From: Streptomyces longisporoflavus
GTDB taxonomy: Bacteria; Actinomycetota; Actinomycetes; Streptomycetales; Streptomycetaceae
Reading direction: 5' to 3'
DNA length: 64,000 nt
NCBI RefSeq assembly: GCF_014649775.1
Contig: NZ_BMTR01000006.1
Span: forward strand, 62,001-126,000
Of this stretch, positions 8,318 through 17,705 are shown piece by piece. How positions within the stretch are numbered: position 1 is the stretch's first letter; every line of letters starts with the position of its first letter. A program made the position numbers and the translations under genes. The notes below the pieces were generated by a model. It ran no database searches. It saw nothing but the letters and a program-made list of their open reading frames with translations, and was not told the DNA's origin.

Positions 8318-9448
8318 GTGAGCACCACACAGCAGGATCAAGCCGATGAACCGATGGCCACGCTCGACGTGGACCGCAGCGACGCGGAGTACCGGGCCTG
8401 GCTGAATGAAGCCGTACGCAAGGTCCAGGCCGACGCCAACCGCTCCGCCGACACGCATCTGCTGCGCTTCCCGCTGCCGGAGCAATGGGGCATTGACCTG
8501 TATCTCAAGGACGAGTCGACCCATCCGACCGGCAGCCTCAAGCACCGGCTGGCCCGCTCGCTGTTCCTCTACGGCCTCTGCAACGGCTGGATCCGGCCAG
8601 GACGGCCGGTCATCGAGGCCTCCAGCGGCTCGACGGCCGTCTCCGAGGCGTACTTCGCGAAGCTGATCGGGGTGCCCTTCATCGCGGTGATGCCCCGCAC
8701 GACCAGCGCCGAGAAGTGCCGCCTGATCGAATTCCACGGCGGTCAATGTCACTTCGTGGACGACTCGCGCATGATGTACGCAGAGTCCGCCGCCCTCGCC
8801 GTCGAGACCGGCGGCCATTACATGGACCAGTTCACCTACGCGGAACGGGCCACGGACTGGCGCGGCAACAACAACATCGCCGAATCGATCTACCAGCAGA
8901 TGCGCCTTGAACGCTATCCGGAACCCGCGTGGATCGTCGCCACGGCGGGCACGGGCGGCACGTCGGCGACCATCGCCCGTTACGTCCACTACATGCAGTA
9001 CGACACCCGGCTGTGCGTCGCCGACCCCGAGAACTCGTGCTTCTTCGACGGCTGGACCCAGCACGACCCGGACGCCACCAGCGACTGCGGCTCCCGCATC
9101 GAGGGCATCGGCAGGCCCCGGATGGAGCCGAGCTTCGTGCCCGGCGCGATCGACCGCATGATGAAGGTACCGGACGCGGCGAGCGTCGCCGCCGTACGGG
9201 CGCTCGAGCAGGCGATCGGCCGCAAGGCGGGCGGCTCGACCGGCACCGGCCTGTGGAGCTCCCTGAAGATCGTCGCCGAGATGGTGGCCGCGGGCCGCAC
9301 GGGCAGCGTCGTCACCCTCATCTGCGACCCGGGCGACCGCTACCTGGACAAGTACTACTCGGACGCGTGGCTGGCCCAACAGGGCCTGGACATCACGCCG
9401 TACGCGACCGCCATCAAGTCGCTCCTCGCCGACGGCACCTGGACCTGA
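8318..9448 (+). CDS. cds1: PLP-dependent L-cysteine desulfhydrase (Cds1 type)
   Basis: A 376-residue fold-type II PLP enzyme resembling, from memory, Mycobacterium tuberculosis Cds1 (Rv3684), which breaks L-cysteine into pyruvate, ammonia and H2S. The pyridoxal lysine is Lys75 in [13 protein letters not shown]. The substrate loop [15 protein letters not shown] and phosphate-binding [12 protein letters not shown] are clear, as is the late GGSTGTGLW motif. The start is GTG at 8318, because TAGGAG sits seven bases upstream and the protein family begins near there. The longer frame to 8210 would run through the inverted repeat. Likely role: cysteine catabolism and sulfide production. A cysteine-synthase-like activity cannot be excluded. 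Confidence 0.85.
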   Translation: MSTTQQDQADEPMATLDVDRSDAEYRAWLNEAVRKVQADANRSADTHLLRFPLPEQWGIDLYLKDESTHPTGSLKHRLARSLFLYGLCNGWIRPGRPVIEASSGSTAVSEAYFAKLIGVPFIAVMPRTTSAEKCRLIEFHGGQCHFVDDSRMMYAESAALAVETGGHYMDQFTYAERATDWRGNNNIAESIYQQMRLERYPEPAWIVATAGTGGTSATIARYVHYMQYDTRLCVADPENSCFFDGWTQHDPDATSDCGSRIEGIGRPRMEPSFVPGAIDRMMKVPDAASVAAVRALEQAIGRKAGGSTGTGLWSSLKIVAEMVAAGRTGSVVTLICDPGDRYLDKYYSDAWLAQQGLDITPYATAIKSLLADGTWT

Positions 9449-9465
9449 AGGGCCCCAACGGCCCT
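9449..9465. terminator. Short hairpin between convergent genes
   Basis: AGGGCC and GGCCCT form a six-pair stem with a five-base loop immediately after the cds1 stop and just before the end of the converging SRPBCC gene. It is a plausible bidirectional terminator, although short. Confidence 0.45.
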
Positions 9466-9472
9466 GCGGCGC

Positions 9473-9961
9473 TCAGGCGTTGGCCGCTGCGAGACGCAGG
9501 TCGAGGGCCGTGACCGCGTCGCGGAAGGCGCGCCCCATGCCGGACCTGCCGAGCGTCAGGGCGAAGCGGAAGGGCGCGGCGCCGTCCGCGGCGAACGTCC
9601 ACTGCACGCGGGTGCCGGTCCCGGCCGGGGTGAGCCGCCACTCTTCGAGGAGCGCGCGCAGGCCGGGGGCGTTCGACTCGTCGACGCGGTAGGCGTACCG
9701 CTGGGGCGCCTCGGCCGCGACTATGGTCTCCCAGAATCGGGTGCCGCCCTTGAGCCGGACCTCGCGGCCCTTGCTGCCGTCCGCGCCTTCGGTGGGGCGG
9801 CAGAGGGTGACCGCCGTGAACCACTCGGGCCAGGCGGTCGTGTCGTCAGCGAGGGCGCGGTACACCGCCTCCGGGGACGCGCTCACCTCACGGGCGAAGA
9901 CCAGACGCAGCGGAGCGGTCTCGGCGAACTCGAGCCCCACGGGCCTCAGTCGGCGTGCCAT
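9473..9961 (-). CDS. SRPBCC (START/polyketide cyclase-like) family protein
   Basis: About 162 residues with the SRPBCC hydrophobic-pocket fold: an opening strand LRLVFAREVSASPEAVYRAL, WPEWF, then alternating strands, EWRLTPAGTGTRVQWTF, and a final long helix FRDAVTALDLRLAAANA. Such proteins bind small hydrophobic ligands or act as cyclase-like or stress proteins, so a specific function cannot be read. The start at 9961 (MARRLRPVGLEF) is preferred to 10012 because the fold begins soon after it and the upstream residues are Pro-rich. It converges on cds1 and is followed upstream by the DeoR gene on the same strand. Confidence 0.75.
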   Translation of the reverse strand: MARRLRPVGLEFAETAPLRLVFAREVSASPEAVYRALADDTTAWPEWFTAVTLCRPTEGADGSKGREVRLKGGTRFWETIVAAEAPQRYAYRVDESNAPGLRALLEEWRLTPAGTGTRVQWTFAADGAAPFRFALTLGRSGMGRAFRDAVTALDLRLAAANA

Positions 9962-10025
9962 CGAACTCGGCCCCCAAGCGGGATCGGGTGGTTGACCGTC
10001 CACCGTCACCATAGCTGGCGGCCCG

Positions 10026-10910
10026 TCAGATGTCTGCGGTGCCCCCGGCGTTCTCCGCCCGCTCCGCGATGTCCGTCTGCCCGCCGGGGCCCGGCTCTGT
10101 GGCCTCGTCCGTGACCACCAGGCGCCGCAGATGCTCGGAGATCTCCGCCCGCGCCTCCGTCGGCAGCCCGGAATCCGTCACGAGCGTGTCCACCTGCTCC
10201 AGGGTGGCGAACGAACTCAGGCCCACCGTGCCCCACTTGGTGTGGTCGGCGACCACGATGACGCGGCGCGCCGACTGCACCAGACGCCGGTTGGTCTCCG
10301 CCTCCGCGAGATTCGGCGTGGACAGACCGGCCTCCGCCGATATGCCGTGCACGCCCAGGAAGAGCACGTCGAAGTGCAGCGCGCCGATCGCCTGGTCGGC
10401 GACCGGGCCGACCAGCGAGTCCGACGGAGTGCGCACCCCGCCCGTGAGGACCACGGTGGCCGCGCCCTGCCGCCGCCCCGACGTGCGCTGCGCGGAGTGG
10501 AAGACGTCGGCGACCCGCACCGAGTTCGTCACCACCGTCAGGTCCGGCACGTCCAGAAGATGATGGGCCAGCGCATACGTCGTCGTGCCGCCGGAGAGCG
10601 CGATCGCCGTGCCCGGCGCCACCAGGGAGGCCGCGGTGCGCGCGATGTCCTCCTTGGCGTTCAGCTCCAGGCCCGACTTCGCCTCGAAACCCGGCTCGTG
10701 CGTGCTGGCCTCGACCACCGGCACCGCGCCGCCGTGCACCTTCTCCAGGACGCCCTGGCGGGCGAGGGCGTCGAGATCCCGGCGGACCGTCATGTCCGAG
10801 ACGCCCAGCTTGCGGGTCAGCTCATTGACGCGGACGCCGCCTCGGCGGCGCACCTCGTCGAGGATCAGGGCGCGGCGCTGCTCGGCGAGGAGGTTCTGAT
10901 TCTCGCTCAC
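10026..10910 (-). CDS. DeoR/GlpR-family transcriptional regulator
   Basis: A 294-residue repressor. The winged HTH occupies about residues 10-65 (RRRGGVRVNELTRKLGVSDM, then TVRRDLDALARQGVLEKVHG), the DeoR signature. The sensor domain has the sugar-phosphate-isomerase-like motif ALSGGTTTYALAHHL and later LTGGVRTPSDSLVG and VHGISAEAGLSTPNLAEAE. DeoR proteins usually sense phosphosugars and control catabolic operons. No sugar operon adjoins it, so its target is unknown. The last ~30 residues are a divergent acidic tail. It is divergent from the membrane hydrolase at 11119. Confidence 0.92.
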   Translation of the reverse strand: MSENQNLLAEQRRALILDEVRRRGGVRVNELTRKLGVSDMTVRRDLDALARQGVLEKVHGGAVPVVEASTHEPGFEAKSGLELNAKEDIARTAASLVAPGTAIALSGGTTTYALAHHLLDVPDLTVVTNSVRVADVFHSAQRTSGRRQGAATVVLTGGVRTPSDSLVGPVADQAIGALHFDVLFLGVHGISAEAGLSTPNLAEAETNRRLVQSARRVIVVADHTKWGTVGLSSFATLEQVDTLVTDSGLPTEARAEISEHLRRLVVTDEATEPGPGGQTDIAERAENAGGTADI

Positions 10911-11118
10911 GTCCGTCCCGGCCCTTCTGCCTCGTCACACCCGTCGCGCCCGTCCACATGCGCTGCCTCATCCTCGCACGCGCCACTGACGGGCGGCCCA
11001 CCGCCCGACGCCGCGCGTTCACCCGGAACGGGGAGATTACGTGAGGAGAAGGTTGGGCGGGGCCGGGAGCGGAGATCCTACTTGCCTGACCACGCGCACA
11101 TTCGGGGGAAGCGGAACA

Positions 11119-13524
11119 GTGGCAGCAGACAACAGAGATGAGACGGCTCTCGAACTCCTCGTGCACGGAGTCGGGGGCACCACACCACAGGCGATGCTGG
11201 ACGACCCGAGGACCGTCCGCGTCTCCGGTGACGACACGGCGGCCGTCTTCCGCCGCGCACAGGACGCCGACGCCGAGAAGCGCCCGGACGACTACCGCGG
11301 CAAACCGGTCCCCGAGGCGTACGTCTGGTGCAACCTCACCTCAGGGAACGGCTCGCGGGCCCTGTGGCTCCTGCTCCTTCCGTTCATGGTGGCCAACCTC
11401 GCGCACTGGATGCGGCCCACGTCGCGGCGCATGAAGAAGACGGTCCGCACGTACGGCCTCCTGGTGCGCCTCATCGGGCTCACCCTCACCGTCCTGCTCG
11501 TCGCCGCCGCCTGCGAGGTCGCCATCGACCTGACGGCCTGGCAGTGCGCCGGCACCCCCGAGTGCGCCGCCGAACGCTCCTGGCTCGGCTTCCTGGCACC
11601 CGACGCCTCCGGACACGGCGGCTGGTGGAGCCAGCCGGGCCGCCGCCTCGCGCTCGCCGCCGTCGTGCCCGCCGCGCTCACCGGCCTGCTCTGGTATCTG
11701 TCGCAGCGCACCTGGAGCGCGTACGAATCCCAGACTCCGCTGCCCCACCAGACCGACCCCGAGGAGGAGGCCGGGCGCACCGGCGCGCTCGGCAAGCCCG
11801 GCTTCTGGTACGGCCGCCGTCTCGTGGCCCGGCTGCGGGCCGCGCACACGGCGGCGGGATTCCTCACCGTGGCCGCCGCGGTCGGCACGTCGGCAGCGCG
11901 CCACGACCGGCGCCCCGGCGGATCCGCGCTGCTCGACGTCCTCGGCTGGGCCCTCGACGCGACGCTCCTGATGGGCGGCGGCATCGTCGTCCTGGTGGTC
12001 TGGCGCAGGGGCCGCAGCGAGAACAAGCTCGACCGGCACCTCGACGAGAAGCTGATCCGCAGGCTGCCCCTCGGAGCGCTCGCCCTCCTTGTCCTCACCC
12101 TTCTCTACGCCGGATGGTCACGCCCCGGCTGGACCTCCGAGGGAAGGCTGCCGGGCAACGCGACCTTCGGCGGCATCGCACTGGTCCAAGGTCTCCTGGT
12201 CATCGCCCTCGCCGTGATCGCCCGCGCGCTCTACCGCACGGCACCCGACCCCCGCACCGCGCTGCGCGGCTTCGCGGGGCCGGCCGTCGCCATGCTGTCC
12301 TGCGCGCTCGGCGGGGTGATGTCCGGAGGCGGCGCGCAGCGCGTCGCCGACTGGCTCGACGGCTCGGGAGAGCCCGGCTCCGGCGGCACCATCGACGGCC
12401 CGCCCGTACTGCTGACCTGGCAGGCGTCCGTGATCCCGCCGCTCCTCGTGGTCGTCGCGGCGCTCTGCGGCTGGCTCGGCGTCCGCACCTGGCGGCGGGC
12501 CCGCCGCGACCGGGCGGACATCCCGCGCGAGTACCCCGGCGAGCCCGAGGACGCGGCCCGCAGCCGCCGTATCGCGGGCACCCGCGCGCGTGCCGCCCTC
12601 ACCGACCGGGCGCCGCTCCTGGTGGGCATCACATCGGCGGTCACACTGCTGCTCGGCGCGGGCGCGCTCGTCGGCGCCTGGGTGAGCGAGGAGGTGCCCA
12701 GCGAGGCGGCACAGGGGCTGCCCATCTTCTTCGAAGGAGCGGCCGAGACCTCGCAGGCGCTGGGCTCCTGGCTGATCGGCTTCGGCTTCATACTGTTCGT
12801 GACCTGGGGCCGCCGCGCCTACCGCGATCCTTCCGCACGCCGCACCATCGGCATCCTCTGGGACGTCGGTACGTTCTGGCCCCGCGCCGCCCACCCCTTC
12901 GCGCCCCCCTGCTATGCCGAGCGCGCCGTCCCCGACCTCACCTGGCGCATGCACACCTGGACCCGCGCGACGCGCGCCACCGGCGGCAGGCTCGTCATCT
13001 CCGGTCACTCCCAGGGCAGCGTCCTGGCCGCCGCGGCCGCCTGGCAGCTGTGGCCCTCCGTCCGCAAGCGGGTCGCCCTCCTGACGTACGGCTCACCTCT
13101 GGAGCGCCTCTACGGACGCTGGTTCCCGGCCCACTTCGGTCCGGCCGCCCTGAGCTCGCTGCACCGCGAGGTCGACTGCTGGCGCAACCTGCACCGCACC
13201 ACCGACCCGATCGGCGGCCCCGTCAGGGTGGTCCCCGACGGCGACGGACCGCGGGTCGACCACGAAGCCCTCAAGGACCCCTTGGTCTACGGCCGCACGG
13301 AGGAACACCCCCTGCCCGCACCGATCCTGGGCCACTCCGACTACCAGGCGGACCCGGCCTTCGCCGAGGAGCGCGCCCGGCTCCTCGCCCGGCTCAAGGC
13401 CGCCGTGCCCGCCCCGCGCCCGCGTGCCGTCGAGCCCGCCGAGCCTGTTGAACTCGTCGAGTCCGCCGAGCCCGTCGCGGCGCTCACGGCAGCTCCGGCA
13501 GATCCTCCGGATACAGCAGGGTGA
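11119..13524 (+). CDS. Multi-TM membrane protein with split alpha/beta hydrolase (lipase-like) domain
   Basis: About 801 residues. The extreme N-terminus reads ALELLVHGVGGTTP, an oxyanion-type HGxGG strand. A ~500-residue region with about ten hydrophobic segments follows (for example GLLVRLIGLTLTVLLVAAA). The C-terminal region carries a nucleophile elbow ISGHSQGS with Ser631, and further conserved patches LTYGSPLERLYGRWFPAHFG and a possible late His in LGHSDYQ. The hydrolase halves thus appear to flank the membrane block. GTG at 11119 is preferred (GGGGGAAG upstream), but GTG at 11041 also has GGGGAG five bases before it and cannot be excluded. The 3' end overlaps the converging beta-helix/AAA+ gene by 41 bp. 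The function is unknown; a membrane-linked lipase or esterase is the inference. Confidence 0.75.
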   Translation: MAADNRDETALELLVHGVGGTTPQAMLDDPRTVRVSGDDTAAVFRRAQDADAEKRPDDYRGKPVPEAYVWCNLTSGNGSRALWLLLLPFMVANLAHWMRPTSRRMKKTVRTYGLLVRLIGLTLTVLLVAAACEVAIDLTAWQCAGTPECAAERSWLGFLAPDASGHGGWWSQPGRRLALAAVVPAALTGLLWYLSQRTWSAYESQTPLPHQTDPEEEAGRTGALGKPGFWYGRRLVARLRAAHTAAGFLTVAAAVGTSAARHDRRPGGSALLDVLGWALDATLLMGGGIVVLVVWRRGRSENKLDRHLDEKLIRRLPLGALALLVLTLLYAGWSRPGWTSEGRLPGNATFGGIALVQGLLVIALAVIARALYRTAPDPRTALRGFAGPAVAMLSCALGGVMSGGGAQRVADWLDGSGEPGSGGTIDGPPVLLTWQASVIPPLLVVVAALCGWLGVRTWRRARRDRADIPREYPGEPEDAARSRRIAGTRARAALTDRAPLLVGITSAVTLLLGAGALVGAWVSEEVPSEAAQGLPIFFEGAAETSQALGSWLIGFGFILFVTWGRRAYRDPSARRTIGILWDVGTFWPRAAHPFAPPCYAERAVPDLTWRMHTWTRATRATGGRLVISGHSQGSVLAAAAAWQLWPSVRKRVALLTYGSPLERLYGRWFPAHFGPAALSSLHREVDCWRNLHRTTDPIGGPVRVVPDGDGPRVDHEALKDPLVYGRTEEHPLPAPILGHSDYQADPAFAEERARLLARLKAAVPAPRPRAVEPAEPVELVESAEPVAALTAAPADPPDTAG

Positions 13525-15901
13525 GGTCGTCCGTGCTCGGCTCCGCGAACTGGGCGACCCGTCCCGCGTGCCGCTCCACCATCGCCTCGAACGTCTGGCG
13601 GGCGGTGCGGCCGTTGCCGAAGCCGGGGCCCTTGGGAAGCACCGTGAAGTACTTCAGGAGCGCCTCGCCCGTCCCCGTGTCGAGACGGTACTCGTGCTCC
13701 TCCGCCTGCTGCTCGACGATCCGGAGCAGTTCCTCGGGGGCGTAGTCGCCGAAGGTGATGGTCCGTGAGAAGCGGGACGCGACACCGGGATTGACGGAAA
13801 GGAAGCGCTTCATCTCCGCCGTGTAGCCGGCGACGATCACCACCACCGCGTCCCGGTGGTCCTCCATCAGCTTCACCAGCGTGTCGATGGCCTCCCGGCC
13901 GAAGTCACGCCCGGAGTCCTCGGGCGAGAGGGCATACGCCTCGTCGATGAACAGCACACCGCCGCGCGCCCGGTCGAACGCCTCCTGGGTGCGGATCGCC
14001 GTCGACCCGATGTGCTCGCCCACCAGGTCGACCCGCGACACCTCGACGAGATGTCCGCTCTCCAGGACGCCGAGCGAGGCGAGGATCTCGCCGTAGAGCC
14101 GGGCGACGGTCGTCTTGCCGGTGCCGGGAGAGCCCGTGAACACCAGATGGCGGCGCACGGACGCGGCCTTGAGCCCGGCGAGCTGCCTGCGCCGCCCGAC
14201 CTCGATCATGTCGGTGAGGGCGCGCACCTCGCGCTTGACGCTGTCCAGGCCGACCAGCGTGTCGAGTTCACCGAGCACGTCCTTCGACGAGCGGGACGGC
14301 GGGCCGGGGGGCGGCTCGCTCACGGCCGCCGGGTTCGTGGCGCGCTGTCCGGGCATCGCGCCGAGCAGGCCCACGGTCTGGGTGGCCGTCTGCGGGGCGG
14401 GCTCCCGGCCGGGGGCCGCCGCGGTGCGCACCCCGCCGCTCTCGTCGCTGGTGCAGTCCTCGACGAGCGGCCCGTCCTCGGCGAACTCGAAGCCGCCGCG
14501 CGCACACCGTTCCGTACGGCACTTCTTCAGTGTCGTACGGCAGCCGTCTATGACGTGGAAGCCGTAGCCGCCGCTGTCGTTCACCCGGCAGCCGTGCAGG
14601 CTGCCGCGACCGCCCGCCGAGACGTAGAACCCGGCCTCCGCGGGCGAGGTGACCGTGCAGCGCTCGATGGTGGGGTCGGCGCCCTTGGTGACGATGACGC
14701 CGGTCTGCACGCCGTCGACCGTGCAGTTGGCCAGGGTGCCGCCGCTGCCGTGGTCGCGGAACCACGCGCCGGTGGCGGCGTCGCGGATGCGGCAGTCGTC
14801 CAGCTGCGCCGTCGCGCCGTCGCTCACGGACACCGCCGTGTTGCGCACCTGGGAGAGGTCGCTGTCGACGACGTCCGCGCGCGAGCCGCGGTCCAGGACG
14901 AACAGGGCGTCCGGCACGTCGTGCACCCGGCAGGACTCCAGGACGGCCGTCGCCCCGTCGCTGACCCACACCGCGGGGTAGTCGCCGGTGCTGTCGTGGA
15001 TCTCGCACTGGTTGGCGTCCACGCGCGTGCCGGGATCCCACACCGAGAGGCCGTTGCGCCCGAACCGGCTCACCGTGGAGCGGGTCAGGGTGAGCACCGA
15101 GCGGGAACGCAGATCGATCGCGTTCTCCGGGATGTCGTGGATGCGGCAGTCGGCGAGCGTGAGCACGGCGTCCGTGTCGAGCGTGACGCCGTCCGACGTC
15201 GTGCGGTGCACGTCGCAGTCCGTCAGATGCGCGGCCGCACGCCCGGTGACCTGCACGCCCGAGCCCTTGACCTCGTACACCTCGCAGCCGAGCGCTTCGA
15301 GCCCCGAGTGCTCTCCGGTCACCGAGAGTCCCGCGCCGGATGCGTGATGCACCCGGCAGCGCTCGAGGCGGGGGTGCGCCCCGCCGCGTACGGCGACGCC
15401 CGACTGGCCCGCCGAGACGACCTCGCACTCCTCGAAGACGCCGCCCCCGCCGTCGAGCACGGCGATGCCGATGCCGCCGGGGTTGTCGACCGTGCACCGC
15501 CGCACGGTCGGGCGGGCTCCGCCGCGCACCTCGATGCCGGTCGCGGAACGCGTCACCACGCGTATGTCGACGAGCTCGGGCGCGCCGTCCTCGACGAGCA
15601 GCGCGGGCGCCGCCGAGTCCTGCCCCTCGACGTGCAGGTCCTGCACCACGGCGGACGAGCGGACGGTGAGCGGCACCCCGTCCGACGGCGCGATGCGCAC
15701 GGAGCCGGGGGAGCCCTCGGGGCCGCGCAGCGTCACCGCCCGCTGGACGACGAGGTTCTCGCGGTACGTGCCGGGGGCGATGGTGAGCACGTCCCCGTCG
15801 CTCGCGGCCTCCAAGGCGGCAGCGAGCGATGCGTACTCACCCGTGCGGCGCCGCCACCGCGAGGTGCCGGTGTGCGTCACCTGGACCGTGCCCTGTGCCA
15901 T
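13484..15901 (-). CDS. Right-handed parallel beta-helix protein fused to a CbbX/EccA-like AAA+ ATPase
   Basis: An 805-residue fusion. Residues ~10-490 are about 18-20 imperfect 22-24 residue beta-helix rungs (recurring GxGxxVxGGAxPxLERCxV and DCRIHD patterns), starting with the APGTYRENLVVQRAVTLRG cap. A Pro/Ala linker (~490-540) leads to a C-terminal AAA+ domain with Walker A GSPGTGKTTVARL, Walker B GGVLFIDEAYALSP, sensor VIVAGYT and a C-terminal lid, resembling CbbX, SpoVK and type VII EccA. No signal peptide or TM is seen, so it is probably cytoplasmic. The beta-helix may be the substrate- or scaffold-binding part. No ESX or Rubisco genes are nearby, so the client is unknown. Confidence 0.88.
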   Translation of the reverse strand: MAQGTVQVTHTGTSRWRRRTGEYASLAAALEAASDGDVLTIAPGTYRENLVVQRAVTLRGPEGSPGSVRIAPSDGVPLTVRSSAVVQDLHVEGQDSAAPALLVEDGAPELVDIRVVTRSATGIEVRGGARPTVRRCTVDNPGGIGIAVLDGGGGVFEECEVVSAGQSGVAVRGGAHPRLERCRVHHASGAGLSVTGEHSGLEALGCEVYEVKGSGVQVTGRAAAHLTDCDVHRTTSDGVTLDTDAVLTLADCRIHDIPENAIDLRSRSVLTLTRSTVSRFGRNGLSVWDPGTRVDANQCEIHDSTGDYPAVWVSDGATAVLESCRVHDVPDALFVLDRGSRADVVDSDLSQVRNTAVSVSDGATAQLDDCRIRDAATGAWFRDHGSGGTLANCTVDGVQTGVIVTKGADPTIERCTVTSPAEAGFYVSAGGRGSLHGCRVNDSGGYGFHVIDGCRTTLKKCRTERCARGGFEFAEDGPLVEDCTSDESGGVRTAAAPGREPAPQTATQTVGLLGAMPGQRATNPAAVSEPPPGPPSRSSKDVLGELDTLVGLDSVKREVRALTDMIEVGRRRQLAGLKAASVRRHLVFTGSPGTGKTTVARLYGEILASLGVLESGHLVEVSRVDLVGEHIGSTAIRTQEAFDRARGGVLFIDEAYALSPEDSGRDFGREAIDTLVKLMEDHRDAVVVIVAGYTAEMKRFLSVNPGVASRFSRTITFGDYAPEELLRIVEQQAEEHEYRLDTGTGEALLKYFTVLPKGPGFGNGRTARQTFEAMVERHAGRVAQFAEPSTDDLTLLYPEDLPELP

Positions 15902-16087
15902 GGAGTTGCTCTGCCCCCACCTTGTCGTACGCGGGACCTCACGACCTCGCGCAAGGCGCCGAAGAGTTCGGCCGGACCACCGTAGCGCGCGCGGGGAGGG
16001 CGAGTTGACCCGATCGCCAGGCTCTCACCTGGTCATCGCCGCTCTCTCACGGCACCGGGAGGCGGTGGCGGCCGCTCAGAGGGCTGC

Positions 16088-16693
16088 TCAGGAGCCGGTG
16101 CCGGTGCGTCCCCAGTCCGGCCCCGCCTTGTCCCAGGCCTGGTCCCAGCGGTCGTAACGCCGCAGGACGATCCGCCAGACGACGATCCTCCTGGTGCCCT
16201 CCACGAGTCCGGCCACCGCCGCCGCGACGCCGAATCCGGCGAGCGCCGCATGCGTGGCCGCGGTCGCGTCGTCGAGGGGGCGCCCGACCACCTGGCCGCG
16301 CTCGTCCGTCCAGAGCTTGAAGCGGTCGCCGGGGCCGGGGGCCCGGAGGTCGGCGAGGACGGTGCCGGAGTGCGCCGTGCCGTCCGGAGCGGTCCATTCG
16401 GCGAGCACGCGGCTGTGCCTGTCGCGGGCGGAGGACGTCTCGGGGTCAGGGTCCACCGGGGGTCTCGAGACCTTCCTGACCACAGTGCCCGTGACTTCGT
16501 GCCGCACCTCGTGCTGCTTGCGCACGGACTCCTGCAGAGCGTCTTTCGAGAGGCCGCCGACCGCTATTCCGGCCAGTGGCGCCGCGAGGACGATGAGCAG
16601 CAAGGCCGCACAGGCCACCCAGGCCTCGACGAGGTCGGTCTTCCGGCGCAGCGGATTGTGCCGCCAGCGCCAGAGTCCGACTAGTGCTCGCAC
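16088..16693 (-). CDS. Rv1733c-like two-TM membrane protein
   Basis: About 201 residues. The architecture matches mycobacterial Rv1733c: a short N-terminus with LWRWRHNPLRRKTDLVEAW, TM1 (VACAALLLIVLAAPLAGIAV), an external domain of about 100 residues with EWTAPDGTAHSGTV and FKLWTDERGQVV, TM2 (LAGFGVAAAVAGLVEG), and a basic C-terminal tail ending with RYDRWDQAW. The start is GTG at 16693 with GAAGGGGG upstream; the longer frame adds only low-complexity residues. The family is common in actinomycetes and of unknown function. It lies upstream, on the minus strand, of the beta-helix/AAA+ start at 15901. Confidence 0.82.
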   Translation of the reverse strand: MRALVGLWRWRHNPLRRKTDLVEAWVACAALLLIVLAAPLAGIAVGGLSKDALQESVRKQHEVRHEVTGTVVRKVSRPPVDPDPETSSARDRHSRVLAEWTAPDGTAHSGTVLADLRAPGPGDRFKLWTDERGQVVGRPLDDATAATHAALAGFGVAAAVAGLVEGTRRIVVWRIVLRRYDRWDQAWDKAGPDWGRTGTGS

Positions 16694-16834
16694 AGTCCCG
16701 CACCCCCTTCCGCGTCCGTCATAACCGCGACCGGCACGGCCCAAGCGTCGGCGGGGAGAAGAGAGAGGGAAATCACCCTTCTCGTCCGAGTCCAACGTCC
16801 GGACCGGGCCTTCGAGTTCCCCGTTCCGGGGACC

Positions 16835-17659
16835 TCAGCCGATAACGGTGAACGGGTCACCGATCCTGATCGATCCAGTCGTCTCCGGCACCAGATTCTG
16901 GCCGAACACCAGCTGGTCGCCGAAGCGGCGGTGGTGGGCGAGCGTACGCAGGGGCTCCTTGCCGCGCTCCGCGGTGCGCTGGTCGGTGGTGGTCACGACG
17001 CAGCGGCCGCACATTTTGGCCACCCGGAAGGTGACGTCGCCGATCGCGACGCGCGTCCAGTCGTCCTCGGCCCAGGGGGCGGTCCCGTCCACGACCACAT
17101 TCGGCCTGAATCGGTTCATGGGGAGCGGGCCCTCGTCGGAGTGGTCGCCCTGCGCGATGAGCGAGTTCAGGGCGTCGAGGGAGGAGAGCGTGGTCAGGAG
17201 CAGGGGATAGCCGTCGGCGAAGGAGACGGTCTCGCCGTCCTCGGCGTACGCGGGGTCGATGGGGCGCCGGGTCGCGGGCTCGCCGAGGTGGACGAGCCGG
17301 ACGTCCGTGTCCAGATAGGCGCTGAACCACGCGTGCGCCTCCTCGTCGGCGGGCTCCGCCTCGACGAGGTCCTTCCAGATGTCCACCGTGACGGTCTTGC
17401 CGGAGGGCGGCACGGCGACCGTCAGCGGTTCGAGGCCGGGAGCGGACATGCGTATGCCGCCGCCGGGCAGGAGCTCGGCGGCGGCCAACGCCAGCTGCGG
17501 ATGCGGCCGTTGCGTGACGATCTGCCCGTCGCCGTCCACCAGCACCCACCGCCGGTCGCCCGCGAGTCCCCAGGGCTCGACGACGGCCTCACGCGGAGCG
17601 TGTCCCCCGACCGCCTTGAGCGGGTAGAAGTGGATCGAGTGCAGGGCTGGATTCGGCAT
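16835..17659 (-). CDS. MOSC-domain protein (YcbX/mARC-like)
   Basis: A 274-residue protein with the N-terminal MOSC beta-barrel (IHFYPLKAVGGHAPREAVVE and GDRRWVLVDGDGQIVTQR) and the C-terminal MOSC domain (FADGYPLLLTTLSSLDALN, MNRFRPNVVVDG, MCGRCVVTTTD). The Cys of CGRC is the expected molybdenum-cofactor ligand. Family members bind molybdopterin and reduce N-hydroxylated bases, or transfer sulfur. The start at 17659 gives the conserved MPNPALHSIHFYPL; the frame continues upstream only as antisense to another gene. No partner reductase or moco genes are adjacent. Confidence 0.88.
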   Translation of the reverse strand: MPNPALHSIHFYPLKAVGGHAPREAVVEPWGLAGDRRWVLVDGDGQIVTQRPHPQLALAAAELLPGGGIRMSAPGLEPLTVAVPPSGKTVTVDIWKDLVEAEPADEEAHAWFSAYLDTDVRLVHLGEPATRRPIDPAYAEDGETVSFADGYPLLLTTLSSLDALNSLIAQGDHSDEGPLPMNRFRPNVVVDGTAPWAEDDWTRVAIGDVTFRVAKMCGRCVVTTTDQRTAERGKEPLRTLAHHRRFGDQLVFGQNLVPETTGSIRIGDPFTVIG

Positions 17660-17705
17660 GCGGCCATCCTGCCAGCAGCCGCTGACAGGGATGCCCGCGG
17701 GCGAA

